This document shows positions 48,033 through 57,308 of a DNA stretch of 64,000 bases, one piece after another. The notes below the pieces were generated by a model that saw only the letters and a list, made by a program, of their open reading frames with translations, was not told where the DNA came from and searched no databases. Source of the stretch: Companilactobacillus metriopterae (GTDB taxonomy: Bacteria > Bacillota > Bacilli > Lactobacillales > Lactobacillaceae); NCBI RefSeq assembly GCF_004117915.1, contig NZ_RSTD01000003.1, positions 1 to 64,000 on the forward strand, read 5' to 3'. The position numbers and the translations under genes were made by a program. Numbering within the stretch: the stretch's first letter is position 1; each line of letters starts with the position of its first letter.

Positions 48033-48410
48033 ATGACTAATATTACAAGTTATGAAAATTTAAGATCGGTTTTTAACCCTCGAGTTTCAGAAAAGTTGCA
48101 GTTACCAGCTGAATACAACGAAGGACTATTTGTTGCTGTAGAGAATGATCCCATAACTATCAGTTTGGAAATTTCAGGAGATCAAGTTACTAAAATAATT
48201 ATTCATTCTAAGTTAGATGAAACACCATTGTATGACGAAACATTTATGGGATTTGAAGGCGGAATGAACTGGTCTTCCATGAAATTCTTCAATGGTTATC
48301 AAAAGGCAATTAAAGAACATATTGATGTATTAGCTCAAGATCATGGAATTTCTGTAAATCATGAAGCAAAGAATGTAAATGACTTAACAGTTACAATTAC
48401 TAAGGAATAA
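48033..48410 (+). CDS. Hypothetical cytoplasmic protein, 125 residues
   Basis: A soluble, slightly acidic protein with no signal or membrane segment. It begins MTNITSYENLRSVFNPR and ends DLTVTITKE. The start is ATG at 48033 after AAAGGAG; upstream in-frame codons lack a site. It is divergent from the RHH/SPFH pair and has its own terminator. No family recognised. Confidence 0.7.
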   Translation: MTNITSYENLRSVFNPRVSEKLQLPAEYNEGLFVAVENDPITISLEISGDQVTKIIIHSKLDETPLYDETFMGFEGGMNWSSMKFFNGYQKAIKEHIDVLAQDHGISVNHEAKNVNDLTVTITKE

Positions 48411-48432
48411 AAAATAATAATTTCACAAACTG

Positions 48433-48463
48433 GGAGAAGCTCCAAAGGGAGTTCTCTTTTTTA
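48433..48463 (+). terminator. Terminator of the 125-residue gene
   Basis: GAGAA-CTCC / GGAG-TTCTC stem with one bulged base and a T-run. Confidence 0.75.
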
Positions 48464-48545
48464 ATATAAATGTTGAAAAATAAGGAAATTTTCTTAAAAA
48501 TTGTGCATAAAAAAAATATTTTCAAAAAATTATCTATATTTGTTT

Positions 48546-48604
48546 GTGAAATTGAATTATTTCTGTTATAACTATATATGAAGCTACAAGAAAACGCTTA
48601 CTAA
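48546..48604 (+). promoter_or_regulatory. glpD promoter with catabolite-responsive element
   Basis: TTGTGA (48546), 17-base spacer, TATAAC (48569-48574). Downstream, AGAAAACGCTTACT (48591-48604) matches the cre consensus at 13 of 14 positions and would act as a CcpA roadblock. Confidence 0.7.
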
Positions 48605-48623
48605 AATTTGGAGGCAACATTAA

Positions 48624-50300
48624 ATGGTTGAATTTAACAGTAAAACAAGACTTGCAGATCTTAAAAAAATGCAAGAAGAAGAATTAGATATTTTAGTTAT
48701 CGGTGGGGGAATTACTGGTGCTGGTATCGTTTTAGATGCAAAGACTCGTGGTCTAAATGCTGGACTACTAGAAATGCGTGATTTTTCATCAGGTACTTCT
48801 AGTCGTTCAACAAAACTAGTCCATGGAGGACTACGTTATCTAGCACAATTTGCTATTAAGGAAGTTCATGAAGTTGGATCTGAACGTGCTATCGTTTATG
48901 AAAATGCACCTCATGTAACAACACCATTGAAAATGATGCTACCTTTCTACAAGGGTGGTACATATGGTCGTTACTCAACAGCTTTAGGTCTAGACGTTTA
49001 TGATCGCTTGGCAATGGTTCGTAAGAGCGAACGTAAATTCATGCTAAATCCTACAGACTCATTGGAACGTGAACCATACTTGAAGAGCGAAGGATTACAA
49101 GGTACAGGTGTTTATGTTGAATACCGTACAGATGACTCACGTCTAGTTACAGAGGTTATCAAGAAAGCTCATGAAGATGGAGCACTTTTGGCTAACTACG
49201 CTAAAGTAACTAACATTACATATAATGACAAAGGTCAAGCAGACGGTGTTGAATTTGTTGATCAAATTACTGGTGAAACAGGAACAATTCATGCAAAACG
49301 TATTGTAAATGCTGCTGGTCCTTGGGTTGATGATATTCGTAAGATGGATGGTTCTGATGTTGGTAAACATCTACATCTAACAAAGGGTGTTCACTTGATT
49401 GTTGACCAATCTAAATTCCCAATTTCAAACTCAATCTTCTTTGATACACCATTCAATGACAAACGTATGATGTTTGCTATTCCTCGTGAAGGAAAAACAT
49501 ACTTCGGTACAACTGATACAACTTGGGAAGAAGATCCAAAAGAACCATCAGTTACAAAACAAGATGTTAACTACATCTTGAAAGCAGTAAATGGTATGTT
49601 CGATATTGAACCACTAACATTCGATGATGTTGAATCTGCATGGTCTGGTGTACGTCCACTTATCCAAGAAGAAGGTAAGGATCCTTCAGAAATTTCTCGT
49701 AAAGATGAAATTTTCCACTCAGATTCAGGACTATATTCAATTGCTGGTGGTAAATTGACAGGTTATCGTAAGATGGCTGAAAAAATTGTTAATAAAGTAT
49801 TGAAAGATATTACAGAAAATTATCCTGGATACACATACAAGAAAGCAGCTACTGAAAAACTAGCTCTATCTGGTGGATATCCTAACGGTAGTGAAGAATT
49901 CTTAGCTTCAATTGATGGTTCTATTCAACGTGGTGTTGATAAAGGACTTACAGAAGAACAAGCAAGTAAGCTAGTTCATCGTTATGGAAGTAACATTGAT
50001 GCTGTATATGAATATGTTGACGAAGCAAAATCAGCTGATACAAAACTAGATCCAGTTGATTATGCACAATTGCACTATGCAATGGACCAAGAACTTGCAA
50101 TGCATCCAATTGATTATCTTCTACGTCGTAGTAGTCAAATGTTGTTTGATTTCGATCACATGAATTCAATTAAAGATGATATTATTGATGAAATGGCAAA
50201 TTATTATGACTGGGACGATGCTACAAAAGCTCAATTGACTAAAGAAGTTCAAGATCAAATTGAAGTTCGTCAAGAATTTAAAGAAGGCGTTAAAGCTTAA
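48624..50300 (+). CDS. glpD: Glycerol-3-phosphate dehydrogenase/oxidase (FAD)
   Basis: A 558-residue flavoenzyme oxidising glycerol-3-phosphate to dihydroxyacetone phosphate at the membrane. The FAD motif GGGITGAGIVLDAKTRG (about 27-43) and TKLVHGGLRYL are diagnostic, and AGGKLTGYRKMAEKIV is conserved. The length is that of GlpD; streptococcal GlpO oxidases carry an extra ~50-residue insert. Whether it passes electrons to quinone or oxygen cannot be read from sequence. glpK and glpF are not in the window. Confidence 0.95.
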   Translation: MVEFNSKTRLADLKKMQEEELDILVIGGGITGAGIVLDAKTRGLNAGLLEMRDFSSGTSSRSTKLVHGGLRYLAQFAIKEVHEVGSERAIVYENAPHVTTPLKMMLPFYKGGTYGRYSTALGLDVYDRLAMVRKSERKFMLNPTDSLEREPYLKSEGLQGTGVYVEYRTDDSRLVTEVIKKAHEDGALLANYAKVTNITYNDKGQADGVEFVDQITGETGTIHAKRIVNAAGPWVDDIRKMDGSDVGKHLHLTKGVHLIVDQSKFPISNSIFFDTPFNDKRMMFAIPREGKTYFGTTDTTWEEDPKEPSVTKQDVNYILKAVNGMFDIEPLTFDDVESAWSGVRPLIQEEGKDPSEISRKDEIFHSDSGLYSIAGGKLTGYRKMAEKIVNKVLKDITENYPGYTYKKAATEKLALSGGYPNGSEEFLASIDGSIQRGVDKGLTEEQASKLVHRYGSNIDAVYEYVDEAKSADTKLDPVDYAQLHYAMDQELAMHPIDYLLRRSSQMLFDFDHMNSIKDDIIDEMANYYDWDDATKAQLTKEVQDQIEVRQEFKEGVKA

Positions 50301-50308
50301 TTCTAATA

Positions 50309-50345
50309 AAAAAGCGACTAGCTAATTTAGCTAGTCGCTTTTTGT
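50309..50345 (+). terminator. Terminator of glpD
   Basis: AAAAGCGACTAGCTAA / TTAGCTAGTCGCTTTT near-perfect hairpin with T-run. Confidence 0.92.
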
Positions 50346-50372
50346 CTAAAATTGATACAACAGGAGAATGTC

Positions 50373-51794
50373 ATGAAAGAACAAGACTATAAATATAAAA
50401 CAATAAATCCTTACAACAATGAATTTGTAAAAGGATTTCCTAATACAACTGATGATGAAATAAAAGAAACCTTAGAAATAAGTGACAAACTATACCATGA
50501 TTGGAAAAAGCAAGATATATCAGAGCGTGCAAAAATTTTAAAGAATATTGCTAAGGTATTCCGTGAAAATTCTGATGAGTTAGCTAAAATAGCTACTATT
50601 GATATGGGTAAACTTATCTCTGAATCAAAAGGTGAAGTAGAAGTCTGTGCTATGATCGCTGACTACTTTGCTGATAATGCAGAAGAGATGCTAAAACCTA
50701 AAAAAATCAACACTATTGCAACCGGAGAAGCTACTGTAGAAATGAATTCTACAGGGGTAATTATGGCCGTAGAACCATGGAATTTCCCATACTATCAAAT
50801 TATGCGTGTGTTTGCTCCTAATTTCATGGTTGGTAATCCTATGATTTTGAAAGATGCGGCTAATATTCCTACGTCAGCACAAACATTCGAAGATATGGTT
50901 ATTAAAGCTGGCGCTCCCAAAGGTAGTATAACTAACTTGTTTATAAGCTATGATCAAGTATCAGATATTATTGCTGATAAACGAGTTCAAGGTGTCGCCC
51001 TAACAGGATCAGAACGTGGTGGAAAATCAGTAGCACAAATTGCTGGTGCAAATATCAAAAAGAGTACGATGGAATTAGGTGGTATGGATGCATTTATCGT
51101 TTTAGGTGATGCCGATATGGAACAGGTTAATAAAACAGCTTTTGGAGCACGTTTGGCCAACGCTGGACAAGTTTGTGTATCTGCAAAAAGATTTATTGTG
51201 ATGGACAATGTATATGATGAATTTCTAGAAAATCTGAAGGATAATTTCGAAAAAGTTATTCCTGGTGATCCACTAGATCCTAAGACAACACTTGCTCCTA
51301 TGAATACCAAAAAGGCTAAAGATAAGCTTCAACAACAAGTAGATGAAGCTATATCTGCTGGAGCAAAAGTTTATTATGGTAACGAACCAATCGACTTGGA
51401 AGGACAATTTTTCCAACCAACTATCTTGACAGATATCGATAAAGAGAATCCTGCATATCACACTGAAATGTTTGGACCAGTAGCACATGTTTATAAGGTT
51501 CATTCAGAACAAGAAGCAATTGATTTGGCAAATGATTCTGACTTTGGTTTAGGAGGAATTGTCTTTGCTGGAGACGAAAACCATGGTGCTGAAGTCGCTT
51601 CACAACTTGAAACAGGTATGGTTTATGTAAATAGCTTTGTTGTAACGCTACCAGAATTACCATTTGGAGGAGTAAAGAATTCTGGATATGGTCGCGAAAT
51701 GAGCGAATTAGGACTAAAAGCATTCGTAAATGAAAAACTAATTTTAAAAGCTCCAAAACCAGATTTTGAAAATTTGGCTGGTGGAATTGGATAA
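50373..51794 (+). CDS. NAD(P)-dependent aldehyde dehydrogenase (succinate-semialdehyde type)
   Basis: A 473-residue aldehyde dehydrogenase. The catalytic Cys268 lies in NAGQVCVSAKRF and the general base Glu234 in MELGGMDAF. The cofactor segment VEPWNFPYYQ and the C-terminal GMVYVNSFVVTLPELPFGG are typical of the YneI/GabD-like branch. The start is ATG at 50373 with AGGAG; the upstream frame begins inside the glpD terminator region. The exact substrate is unknown; nearby glycerol genes do not settle it. Confidence 0.9.
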   Translation: MKEQDYKYKTINPYNNEFVKGFPNTTDDEIKETLEISDKLYHDWKKQDISERAKILKNIAKVFRENSDELAKIATIDMGKLISESKGEVEVCAMIADYFADNAEEMLKPKKINTIATGEATVEMNSTGVIMAVEPWNFPYYQIMRVFAPNFMVGNPMILKDAANIPTSAQTFEDMVIKAGAPKGSITNLFISYDQVSDIIADKRVQGVALTGSERGGKSVAQIAGANIKKSTMELGGMDAFIVLGDADMEQVNKTAFGARLANAGQVCVSAKRFIVMDNVYDEFLENLKDNFEKVIPGDPLDPKTTLAPMNTKKAKDKLQQQVDEAISAGAKVYYGNEPIDLEGQFFQPTILTDIDKENPAYHTEMFGPVAHVYKVHSEQEAIDLANDSDFGLGGIVFAGDENHGAEVASQLETGMVYVNSFVVTLPELPFGGVKNSGYGREMSELGLKAFVNEKLILKAPKPDFENLAGGIG

Positions 51795-51795
51795 A

Positions 51796-51834
51796 ACAAA
51801 AAACTATTCATCAATTATGATGAATAGTTTTTTG
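51796..51834. terminator. Bidirectional terminator
   Basis: AAACTATTCATC / GATGAATAGTTT perfect stem between the convergent aldehyde dehydrogenase and dhaM genes. Confidence 0.9.
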
Positions 51835-51853
51835 TTTATCAAGTGATAATTAT

Positions 51854-52222
51854 CTATTTGATTTTAAGTGGAGCTAGTGATTCCTCTATACTTTCAATAG
51901 GTGATGATATTTGTGCCAAGGTCGCTGCAGTATAAGCACCTTCCACAAAAGCTACATCAAACTTTTCAATGTCTCTATCAGTAAATTCCATTAGCATTTC
52001 TAGATTCATTTTTGAACTTCCTAAATCATAAAAAGCTAAAATTTTATCACCAGTATTTTCGTCAATTGCTGCTTGAATTTTTTCAGGAGAAGAACCAATA
52101 TCATTGTCTTCAGTCCCTCCAGCATAAGTAATAGATAAATCAGGCGCTGCCTCTTTTATTAGTTTTGTAACGCCTAAAGCAATTTCATTTACATGAGAAA
52201 CTATAAGTATTCCGTACTTCAT
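51854..52222 (-). CDS. dhaM: Dihydroxyacetone kinase phosphotransferase subunit DhaM
   Basis: A 122-residue EIIA-mannose-type protein that carries phosphate from PTS HPr to DhaL-bound ADP. The phosphorylated His is in IVSHVNEIA (about residue 10). GGTEDNDIGSSPEKI is typical. It contains only the EIIA domain, the usual form in Gram-positives. Third gene of dhaK-dhaL-dhaM. Confidence 0.95.
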   Translation of the reverse strand: MKYGILIVSHVNEIALGVTKLIKEAAPDLSITYAGGTEDNDIGSSPEKIQAAIDENTGDKILAFYDLGSSKMNLEMLMEFTDRDIEKFDVAFVEGAYTAATLAQISSPIESIEESLAPLKIK

Positions 52223-52237
52223 ATATTTTTACACTTC

Positions 52238-52819
52238 CTATATTTGATTTAGTAGAGCTTTGAATAATAGCTCGCTAGATTTTGCTCCTGGATCAAGATG
52301 ACCAACTGATTGTTCACCAAGATAGCTTGCACGTCCCTTAGTTGCTACTATGTCTTTTGTGTCATTTAAGGCTTTTTCAATTACTTCACTGTTTAGTTTA
52401 TCATCTGATAAACCATCTGCTACTGGTTGCCATACATCAATCATGGTTTTCATTTTTACATCTGATTCACCACGTCTTTTAATTCCATCAGTACCGATTT
52501 GAATTAAATCTGCAAGTTCAATATTCTCTGATTTAACAGCTTTTGCCATGTCCATGAAGGCAGTTCCGTATAACGGTCCTGAAGCACCACCAACCTTATT
52601 TACTAGGCTCATAGCTGTTGTCATGTAAAGTTTAGCAACATCAGTTGCAGGTTTATTTTGTAGCGCCTCTTGCGCTGCTTTAACCCCTCGTTCCATGTTT
52701 GTTCCATGGTCACCGTCACCGATTGCGGTGTCTAGTTCATTAAGTAAATCTTTGTTTTCAATAATACTTTCAAAAAATTCGTTTAACCAGTTTTGAGCTT
52801 GTTCTAATTCTAATTTCAT
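52238..52819 (-). CDS. dhaL: Dihydroxyacetone kinase ADP-binding subunit DhaL
   Basis: A 193-residue helical-barrel subunit that keeps ADP bound and is rephosphorylated by DhaM. The Mg-phosphate motif DTAIGDGDHGTNMERG and GGASGPLYGTAFM are intact, and ATKGRASYLGEQSVGHLDPGA is conserved. It lies 12 bases after dhaK and 15 before dhaM. Confidence 0.97.
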   Translation of the reverse strand: MKLELEQAQNWLNEFFESIIENKDLLNELDTAIGDGDHGTNMERGVKAAQEALQNKPATDVAKLYMTTAMSLVNKVGGASGPLYGTAFMDMAKAVKSENIELADLIQIGTDGIKRRGESDVKMKTMIDVWQPVADGLSDDKLNSEVIEKALNDTKDIVATKGRASYLGEQSVGHLDPGAKSSELLFKALLNQI

Positions 52820-52831
52820 TTTTATATTCTC

Positions 52832-53827
52832 CTACCATCCGATTGTTGTAACAGGTTCATTTAAATAATTGATAAGTTGATCGTCAACTTTGGATATTGT
52901 TAAAGATAATCCTTGCATATCGATAGAAGTAACCAAATTACCAACTTTTGAATATTCAACGTTGAAGTTTTTATCTTTTAGAATATCTAGTACATCATTT
53001 GTAAAAATATATTGTTCCATTAATGGAGTTGCGCCCATACCGTTGATTAATACTGAATATTTAGCAGAAGTGTCATTTTCAAAGGAATCCATAATTTTGG
53101 AAGTAAGCTCTTCAGCAATTTCTTTAGAAGGACGTAATTTTTCAACAGAATATCCACGTTCATTATGTATACCTATTCCGAATTCAATTTCGTCATTTTG
53201 TAGCTCAAATCCTGGATGTCCGACAGCAGGTACAGTTGCTGCACTTAAAGCAATACCGATTGTATGAGTTTGATTAATTATCTTTTCCCCTAGAGCTTTT
53301 AGATCAGTTAAATTTAAACCTGATCTGGCTGCAGCTCCCAGAATTTTTTCAACAAGAACAGTTCCAGCCACACCACGTTTACCCTGTGTATATTCACTAT
53401 TTTCAACTGAAATGTCATCGTCCACTATTATTTGTTCAACTTTGATATCATCAAAGTCTGCCATTTCTTTTGCCATATCAAAATTCATGACGTCACCGGA
53501 ATAGTTTTTGACTATTAGTAGAACTCCTTCACCGTTATCGCTTGCTTTGATTGCTTCATATATCTGATCCGGTGTGGGAGAAGTAAATATTTCACCACAG
53601 ACAGCTGCAGATAACATTCCGTCGCCAACAAATCCTGCGTGAAGTGGTTCGTGACCACTCCCACCACCAGAAACTAGACCAACAATTTTATTTTTTTTGA
53701 AATTTTTATCATTTCTAATAATTGCCTGAGTTCCGTCAATTTGTTTTATTAAATCAGGATATGCTTTTGTCATACCACTTACCATTTCTGGCACTATATC
53801 TTCAACTTTATTCATTATTTTTTTCAT
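52832..53827 (-). CDS. dhaK: Dihydroxyacetone kinase substrate-binding subunit DhaK
   Basis: A 331-residue subunit that binds dihydroxyacetone covalently through a His. GLVSGGGSGHEPLHAGFVG and KNYSGDVMNFDMA are diagnostic. The active-site loop reads GIGIHNERGY rather than the more familiar GIHGEPG. The His is retained, so it should be a working kinase subunit. Start ATG at 53827 with TAGGAG. It is divergent from gldA, which makes its substrate. Confidence 0.95.
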   Translation of the reverse strand: MKKIMNKVEDIVPEMVSGMTKAYPDLIKQIDGTQAIIRNDKNFKKNKIVGLVSGGGSGHEPLHAGFVGDGMLSAAVCGEIFTSPTPDQIYEAIKASDNGEGVLLIVKNYSGDVMNFDMAKEMADFDDIKVEQIIVDDDISVENSEYTQGKRGVAGTVLVEKILGAAARSGLNLTDLKALGEKIINQTHTIGIALSAATVPAVGHPGFELQNDEIEFGIGIHNERGYSVEKLRPSKEIAEELTSKIMDSFENDTSAKYSVLINGMGATPLMEQYIFTNDVLDILKDKNFNVEYSKVGNLVTSIDMQGLSLTISKVDDQLINYLNEPVTTIGW

Positions 53828-53865
53828 AGATATGCTCCTAGCGAGATTAAATTTTAGATCTAATA

Positions 53866-53907
53866 TTTACAATATATTAATTTTAACATATAATGTAACC
53901 GTTATCA
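53866..53907 (+). promoter_or_regulatory. gldA promoter and overlapping cre
   Basis: TTTACA (53866-53871), 17-base spacer and perfect TATAAT (53889-53894). TGTAACCGTTATCA (53894-53907), matching the cre consensus at 13 of 14 positions, starts at the last base of the -10, so CcpA binding would block initiation. The site also lies upstream of divergent dhaK. Confidence 0.75.
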
Positions 53908-53924
53908 AAAAGGAGATGTATAAA

Positions 53925-55028
53925 ATGGTCAGAATTTTTGCTAGTCCATCAAGATATATTCAGGGTAAGGATGTATTTCCTAACGCTAATATATATATTC
54001 AAGATCTTGGCGACAAGCCATTATTATTATGTGATAGTGTGGTTTGGGATATTATAGGTGATAAAGTATATAACAATTTAAAAGACAATGACTTTGATGT
54101 TGTTCATGTTGAATTTGGAGGCGAAGCATCTGATGAAGAAGCTTCACGTGTAGAAAAGATTGCAAAAGAAAATTCTTCTAACGTTATATTAGGGTTAGGT
54201 GGAGGAAAAACTGTTGATGATGCCAAAAAGGTTGCTTATGACCTTGGTTTAAAAGTTGTCAGCATGCCAACAACAGCCTCTACTGACGCCCCATGTTCAG
54301 CTTTGTCAGTTATGTACCATGAAGACGGAACATTCAAGGATTATTCATTCTATAAAAAGAATCCTGATTTGGTTTTGATCGATACTGCAGTTGTTGCAAA
54401 TGCACCAGTAAGAACTTTAATAGCTGGTATTGGTGATGCAATGGCAACTAATGTTGAAGCATTAGATGTAGCACAGGGTCATAATCAATCAATGGTGCAT
54501 GGTCAACAAACTTTAGCAGCAATGGCAATTGCTCAAACCTGCATGGATAATTTGTTTGCACATAGTAAACAAGCAATAAGTTCAGCCAAAGCAGGTGTTG
54601 CTAGTGAACCTCTAGAAACGATCGTAGAAGCTAACACACTACTGAGTGGACTAGGGTTTGAAAGTGCAGGATTAGCCGCTGCTCATGCCATATATGATGC
54701 CTTTACTGTATTAGATGGTGATATAGAAAAAATGATGCACGGTGAAAAAGTAGCATATGGAACATTGTGCGAATTGATGTTGGATAATGCACCAGAAGAA
54801 AAAATGAATAAGTTTATTGATTTTTATCAAAGTGTTGGATTGCCAACTACCTTGGAAGATTTGCATATTGCTGATGTTACCTCAGAAGATCTATTAAGAG
54901 TTGGTCAGCAAGCAACAATTCCAAGTGAGACTATTCATAACATGCCTTTTGAAGTTTCATCACAAGATGTTGCAGATTCTATAAGAGCCGTAAATGAATA
55001 CGTTGTTTCTTATAATTTGAACAAATAA
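53925..55028 (+). CDS. gldA: Glycerol dehydrogenase
   Basis: A 367-residue NAD-dependent, zinc-containing enzyme oxidising glycerol to dihydroxyacetone. Conserved features are ILGLGGGKTVDDAKKVA, PTTASTDAPCSALSVMY, the metal-binding Asp in GIGDAMATN, and His residues in AAAHAIYDAF and MMHGEKVAYG. The start is ATG at 53925 after AAAAAGGAG; a longer frame from 53832 has no site. Together with dhaKLM it forms the oxidative glycerol route to DHAP. Confidence 0.96.
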   Translation: MVRIFASPSRYIQGKDVFPNANIYIQDLGDKPLLLCDSVVWDIIGDKVYNNLKDNDFDVVHVEFGGEASDEEASRVEKIAKENSSNVILGLGGGKTVDDAKKVAYDLGLKVVSMPTTASTDAPCSALSVMYHEDGTFKDYSFYKKNPDLVLIDTAVVANAPVRTLIAGIGDAMATNVEALDVAQGHNQSMVHGQQTLAAMAIAQTCMDNLFAHSKQAISSAKAGVASEPLETIVEANTLLSGLGFESAGLAAAHAIYDAFTVLDGDIEKMMHGEKVAYGTLCELMLDNAPEEKMNKFIDFYQSVGLPTTLEDLHIADVTSEDLLRVGQQATIPSETIHNMPFEVSSQDVADSIRAVNEYVVSYNLNK

Positions 55029-55057
55029 AAAAACCTACCATTTGGTAGGTTTTTTTG
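55028..55057. terminator. Bidirectional terminator
   Basis: AAAACCTACC-ATTT-GGTAGGTTTT stem between gldA and the convergent small secreted protein gene. Confidence 0.9.
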
Positions 55058-55059
55058 TT

Positions 55060-55473
55060 TTATTGTCCACTTACGTATGACACAAGTCCTTTGTTTACAT
55101 GAATGACAATTCCTTCATCAACGAATCCAGCGTATTCTTTTGCGTTAGAAATTATACTTGTTGCAAGAACTGGTCCTACTGTAGGAATTAGAGATACAAC
55201 AGCTGATGAAGCAACTGCGCCTGATCCAACGATTAGTTTTAAAGCACGACTACTAATGTAGATATCTGGTGAAAATGTTCCACGAGTAAATGTGATAGCA
55301 GTGATGTTAGTTGCATCAGCTGGAATACTTAGGACAACAGGGATATCAACTGTTTCTTGTGAACTTTCAACTGATACCCCATCATCAGTTGTGTCAGCCA
55401 AAGCTACCGCTGGAGTAGCTGTCACTGTTAGTAGTGTTGCTGCTGCTATTGTGCTAATAAGAAATTTTTTCAT
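55060..55473 (-). CDS. Small secreted protein of unknown function
   Basis: A 137-residue protein with a clear signal peptide (MKKFLISTIAAATLLTVTA, cleavage near ALADT). The mature ~110 residues include DIPVVLSIPADATNIT and a Gly/Ala/Val-rich, possibly membrane-inserting stretch (LIVGSGAVASSAVVSLIPTV at about 81-100). No cysteines, no anchor, no known domain. A perfect cre lies 56 bases upstream, so it is probably carbon-catabolite controlled. Bacteriocin-like or wall-associated roles are possible but unsupported. Confidence 0.75.
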   Translation of the reverse strand: MKKFLISTIAAATLLTVTATPAVALADTTDDGVSVESSQETVDIPVVLSIPADATNITAITFTRGTFSPDIYISSRALKLIVGSGAVASSAVVSLIPTVGPVLATSIISNAKEYAGFVDEGIVIHVNKGLVSYVSGQ

Positions 55474-55528
55474 AATTTGAATCCCCCTCTTTGTTTATGC
55501 CAATAATATACCATTTTTTTTCATTCAG

Positions 55529-55542
55529 TGAAAGCGTTTTCT
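55529..55542. promoter_or_regulatory. Perfect catabolite-responsive element
   Basis: TGAAAGCGTTTTCT matches all 14 positions of the cre consensus. It lies upstream of the small secreted protein gene. Confidence 0.8.
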
Positions 55543-55580
55543 TAAAACCATATTAAATTTTATTTTCAAGCGAAAAAATG

Positions 55581-55613
55581 AAAAAAGAATCGCATTTTTT
55601 GCGATTCTTTTCT
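55581..55613. terminator. Terminator of the amino acid permease
   Basis: AAAAGAATCGCA / TGCGATTCTTTT stem with T- and A-runs on both sides. Confidence 0.83.
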
Positions 55614-55632
55614 TTAATATAAAGATATAAGT

Positions 55633-57027
55633 CTATTTATAATTTTCAGGAGATTTCCCGGCTTTTCTGTAACCGTAGATAAAGTAAATAACTATACCAA
55701 TTGCAAACCAAACTAATGAAGCAATCCATGATTGGATACTTACTTGAGTCATCAAGGCAACACATAAAATTGCTGACAATCCTGGAAGCCAAGGGTATAG
55801 GGGCATTTGAAAGCTACTCTTTGGAATATCATCACGTTTTCTTAGTTTAATTACACCTAAAGAAACAAAAGTAAATGAAACCAGAGTTCCAATATTAACC
55901 AAACTTGTCAATTCTTTAAGAGAGACAAAACCACCTAATAAAATAGCTAAAACAGTGATTGAATTTAGTGAAAGCATAGGAACTTTATTGTTAGGATTAA
56001 TTTCACCGAATTTCTTAGGTATCAGATTATCACGCCCTAGAGCGTAGACTAATCTTGAACCACCATAGACGGTATTTAACATCATGGTGAACATACCAGC
56101 TAAAGCACCAATACTAATTATAAAACTAATGCGACCCATTCCCACAGCGTTTAGAGCATAAACAACTGGGTCAGCTACATTTAAATTTTTGTAATTAACC
56201 ATACCGGTTAGAACAGTAGACATAATTAGGTACAGAACAGTACAGATAGCTAGTGAGTAGAGGATACCAGCTGGTATATTTTTTTGAGGATTTTTAACCT
56301 CAGGGGCTGATGAGGAAACAACATCAAATCCTAGATATGCAAAGAATACTAAGGCAGCTCCTTTAATCACACCAGCTCCTCCCATAGGGAAGTAGGGATG
56401 GTAATTTGTAGGTTTAATAAAAAATAATCCAATTATAATAAATATTGCAATAACTGCTAGTTTGACAAATACCATGAATGCATTGACACGTGCAGATGAT
56501 TTTATTCCTCGACGTAGCAAGAAGTAAATAAATATTAAAACAATGACTGAGGGTAGATTTACAAAAGTTCCTTGGCCAGGATCAAAAGGACCTGTTAGTT
56601 CCTTAGGTATCTTGATACCAAAACCGTTGAATAAACTTACAAAGTAAGCTGAGAATCCAGAAGAAACAGCGGCAACACCAAGAACGTACTCTAGAACAAG
56701 TGACCAACCGACAATCCAGCCAGGAAATTCACCAAATATCAAACTTCCATATGAGTAAGTACTTCCGGCAACCGGAAAAGTTGATGATAATTCAGCAAAA
56801 CATAAGGCAGCCAAGACACAGACAATCGCTGCTAAAATAAATGAAATCGTAATCGCAGGACCAGAGGTAGAATATGCAACGATACCAGGCAAAATAAAGA
56901 TACCTGTACCAATAATTGATCCGATTCCCAAAGCAATAAGATTCCATTTAGTAAGTGTTTTTTCAAAATGAGCATCTGACAACATAAATTCTTTGATGCT
57001 AGCTTTTCTAAATAGCTTTTCTTTCAT
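55633..57027 (-). CDS. APC-family amino acid permease (cationic amino acid transporter-like)
   Basis: A 464-residue membrane protein with about 12 segments. The first segments show NLIALGIGSIIGTGIFILPG, the APC substrate-binding glycine motif. The loop FFAYLGFDVVSSSAPEVKNPQKNIP is typical of the CAT/YfnA branch. The likely promoter TTGACT-N17-TACTCT lies upstream. Substrate not determinable from sequence. Confidence 0.92.
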   Translation of the reverse strand: MKEKLFRKASIKEFMLSDAHFEKTLTKWNLIALGIGSIIGTGIFILPGIVAYSTSGPAITISFILAAIVCVLAALCFAELSSTFPVAGSTYSYGSLIFGEFPGWIVGWSLVLEYVLGVAAVSSGFSAYFVSLFNGFGIKIPKELTGPFDPGQGTFVNLPSVIVLIFIYFLLRRGIKSSARVNAFMVFVKLAVIAIFIIIGLFFIKPTNYHPYFPMGGAGVIKGAALVFFAYLGFDVVSSSAPEVKNPQKNIPAGILYSLAICTVLYLIMSTVLTGMVNYKNLNVADPVVYALNAVGMGRISFIISIGALAGMFTMMLNTVYGGSRLVYALGRDNLIPKKFGEINPNNKVPMLSLNSITVLAILLGGFVSLKELTSLVNIGTLVSFTFVSLGVIKLRKRDDIPKSSFQMPLYPWLPGLSAILCVALMTQVSIQSWIASLVWFAIGIVIYFIYGYRKAGKSPENYK

Positions 57028-57065
57028 AAAACATCCCCCCCTATTTCTGAAAAGTTGTACCTTTT

Positions 57066-57094
57066 AGAGTACTAATAGTTTCAGCTGTAGTCAA
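57066..57094 (-). promoter_or_regulatory. Putative promoter of the amino acid permease
   Basis: On the minus strand, TTGACT (57094-57089), 17 bases, TACTCT (57071-57066). The -10 is weak. The rest of the 281-base gap up to 57308 holds no recognisable gene. Confidence 0.45.
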
Positions 57095-57308
57095 TGGTCT
57101 ATCTACTTTTATAAATGAAATGAAACATAAATATTAATGTCTATATAAAAATATAATAAGGTTTTGTAATATTTTGTGAAGCTTTTGTGAATATGCTAGA
57201 ACTTATCAGCTATAAGGGTTAACATATTGTGTAAGGTAATTGAATAGCCAATTTTGTCTAAAAATAATATAATAAAAAATAAAGATAAAGCTAAGTAGAG
57301 GTATCATC

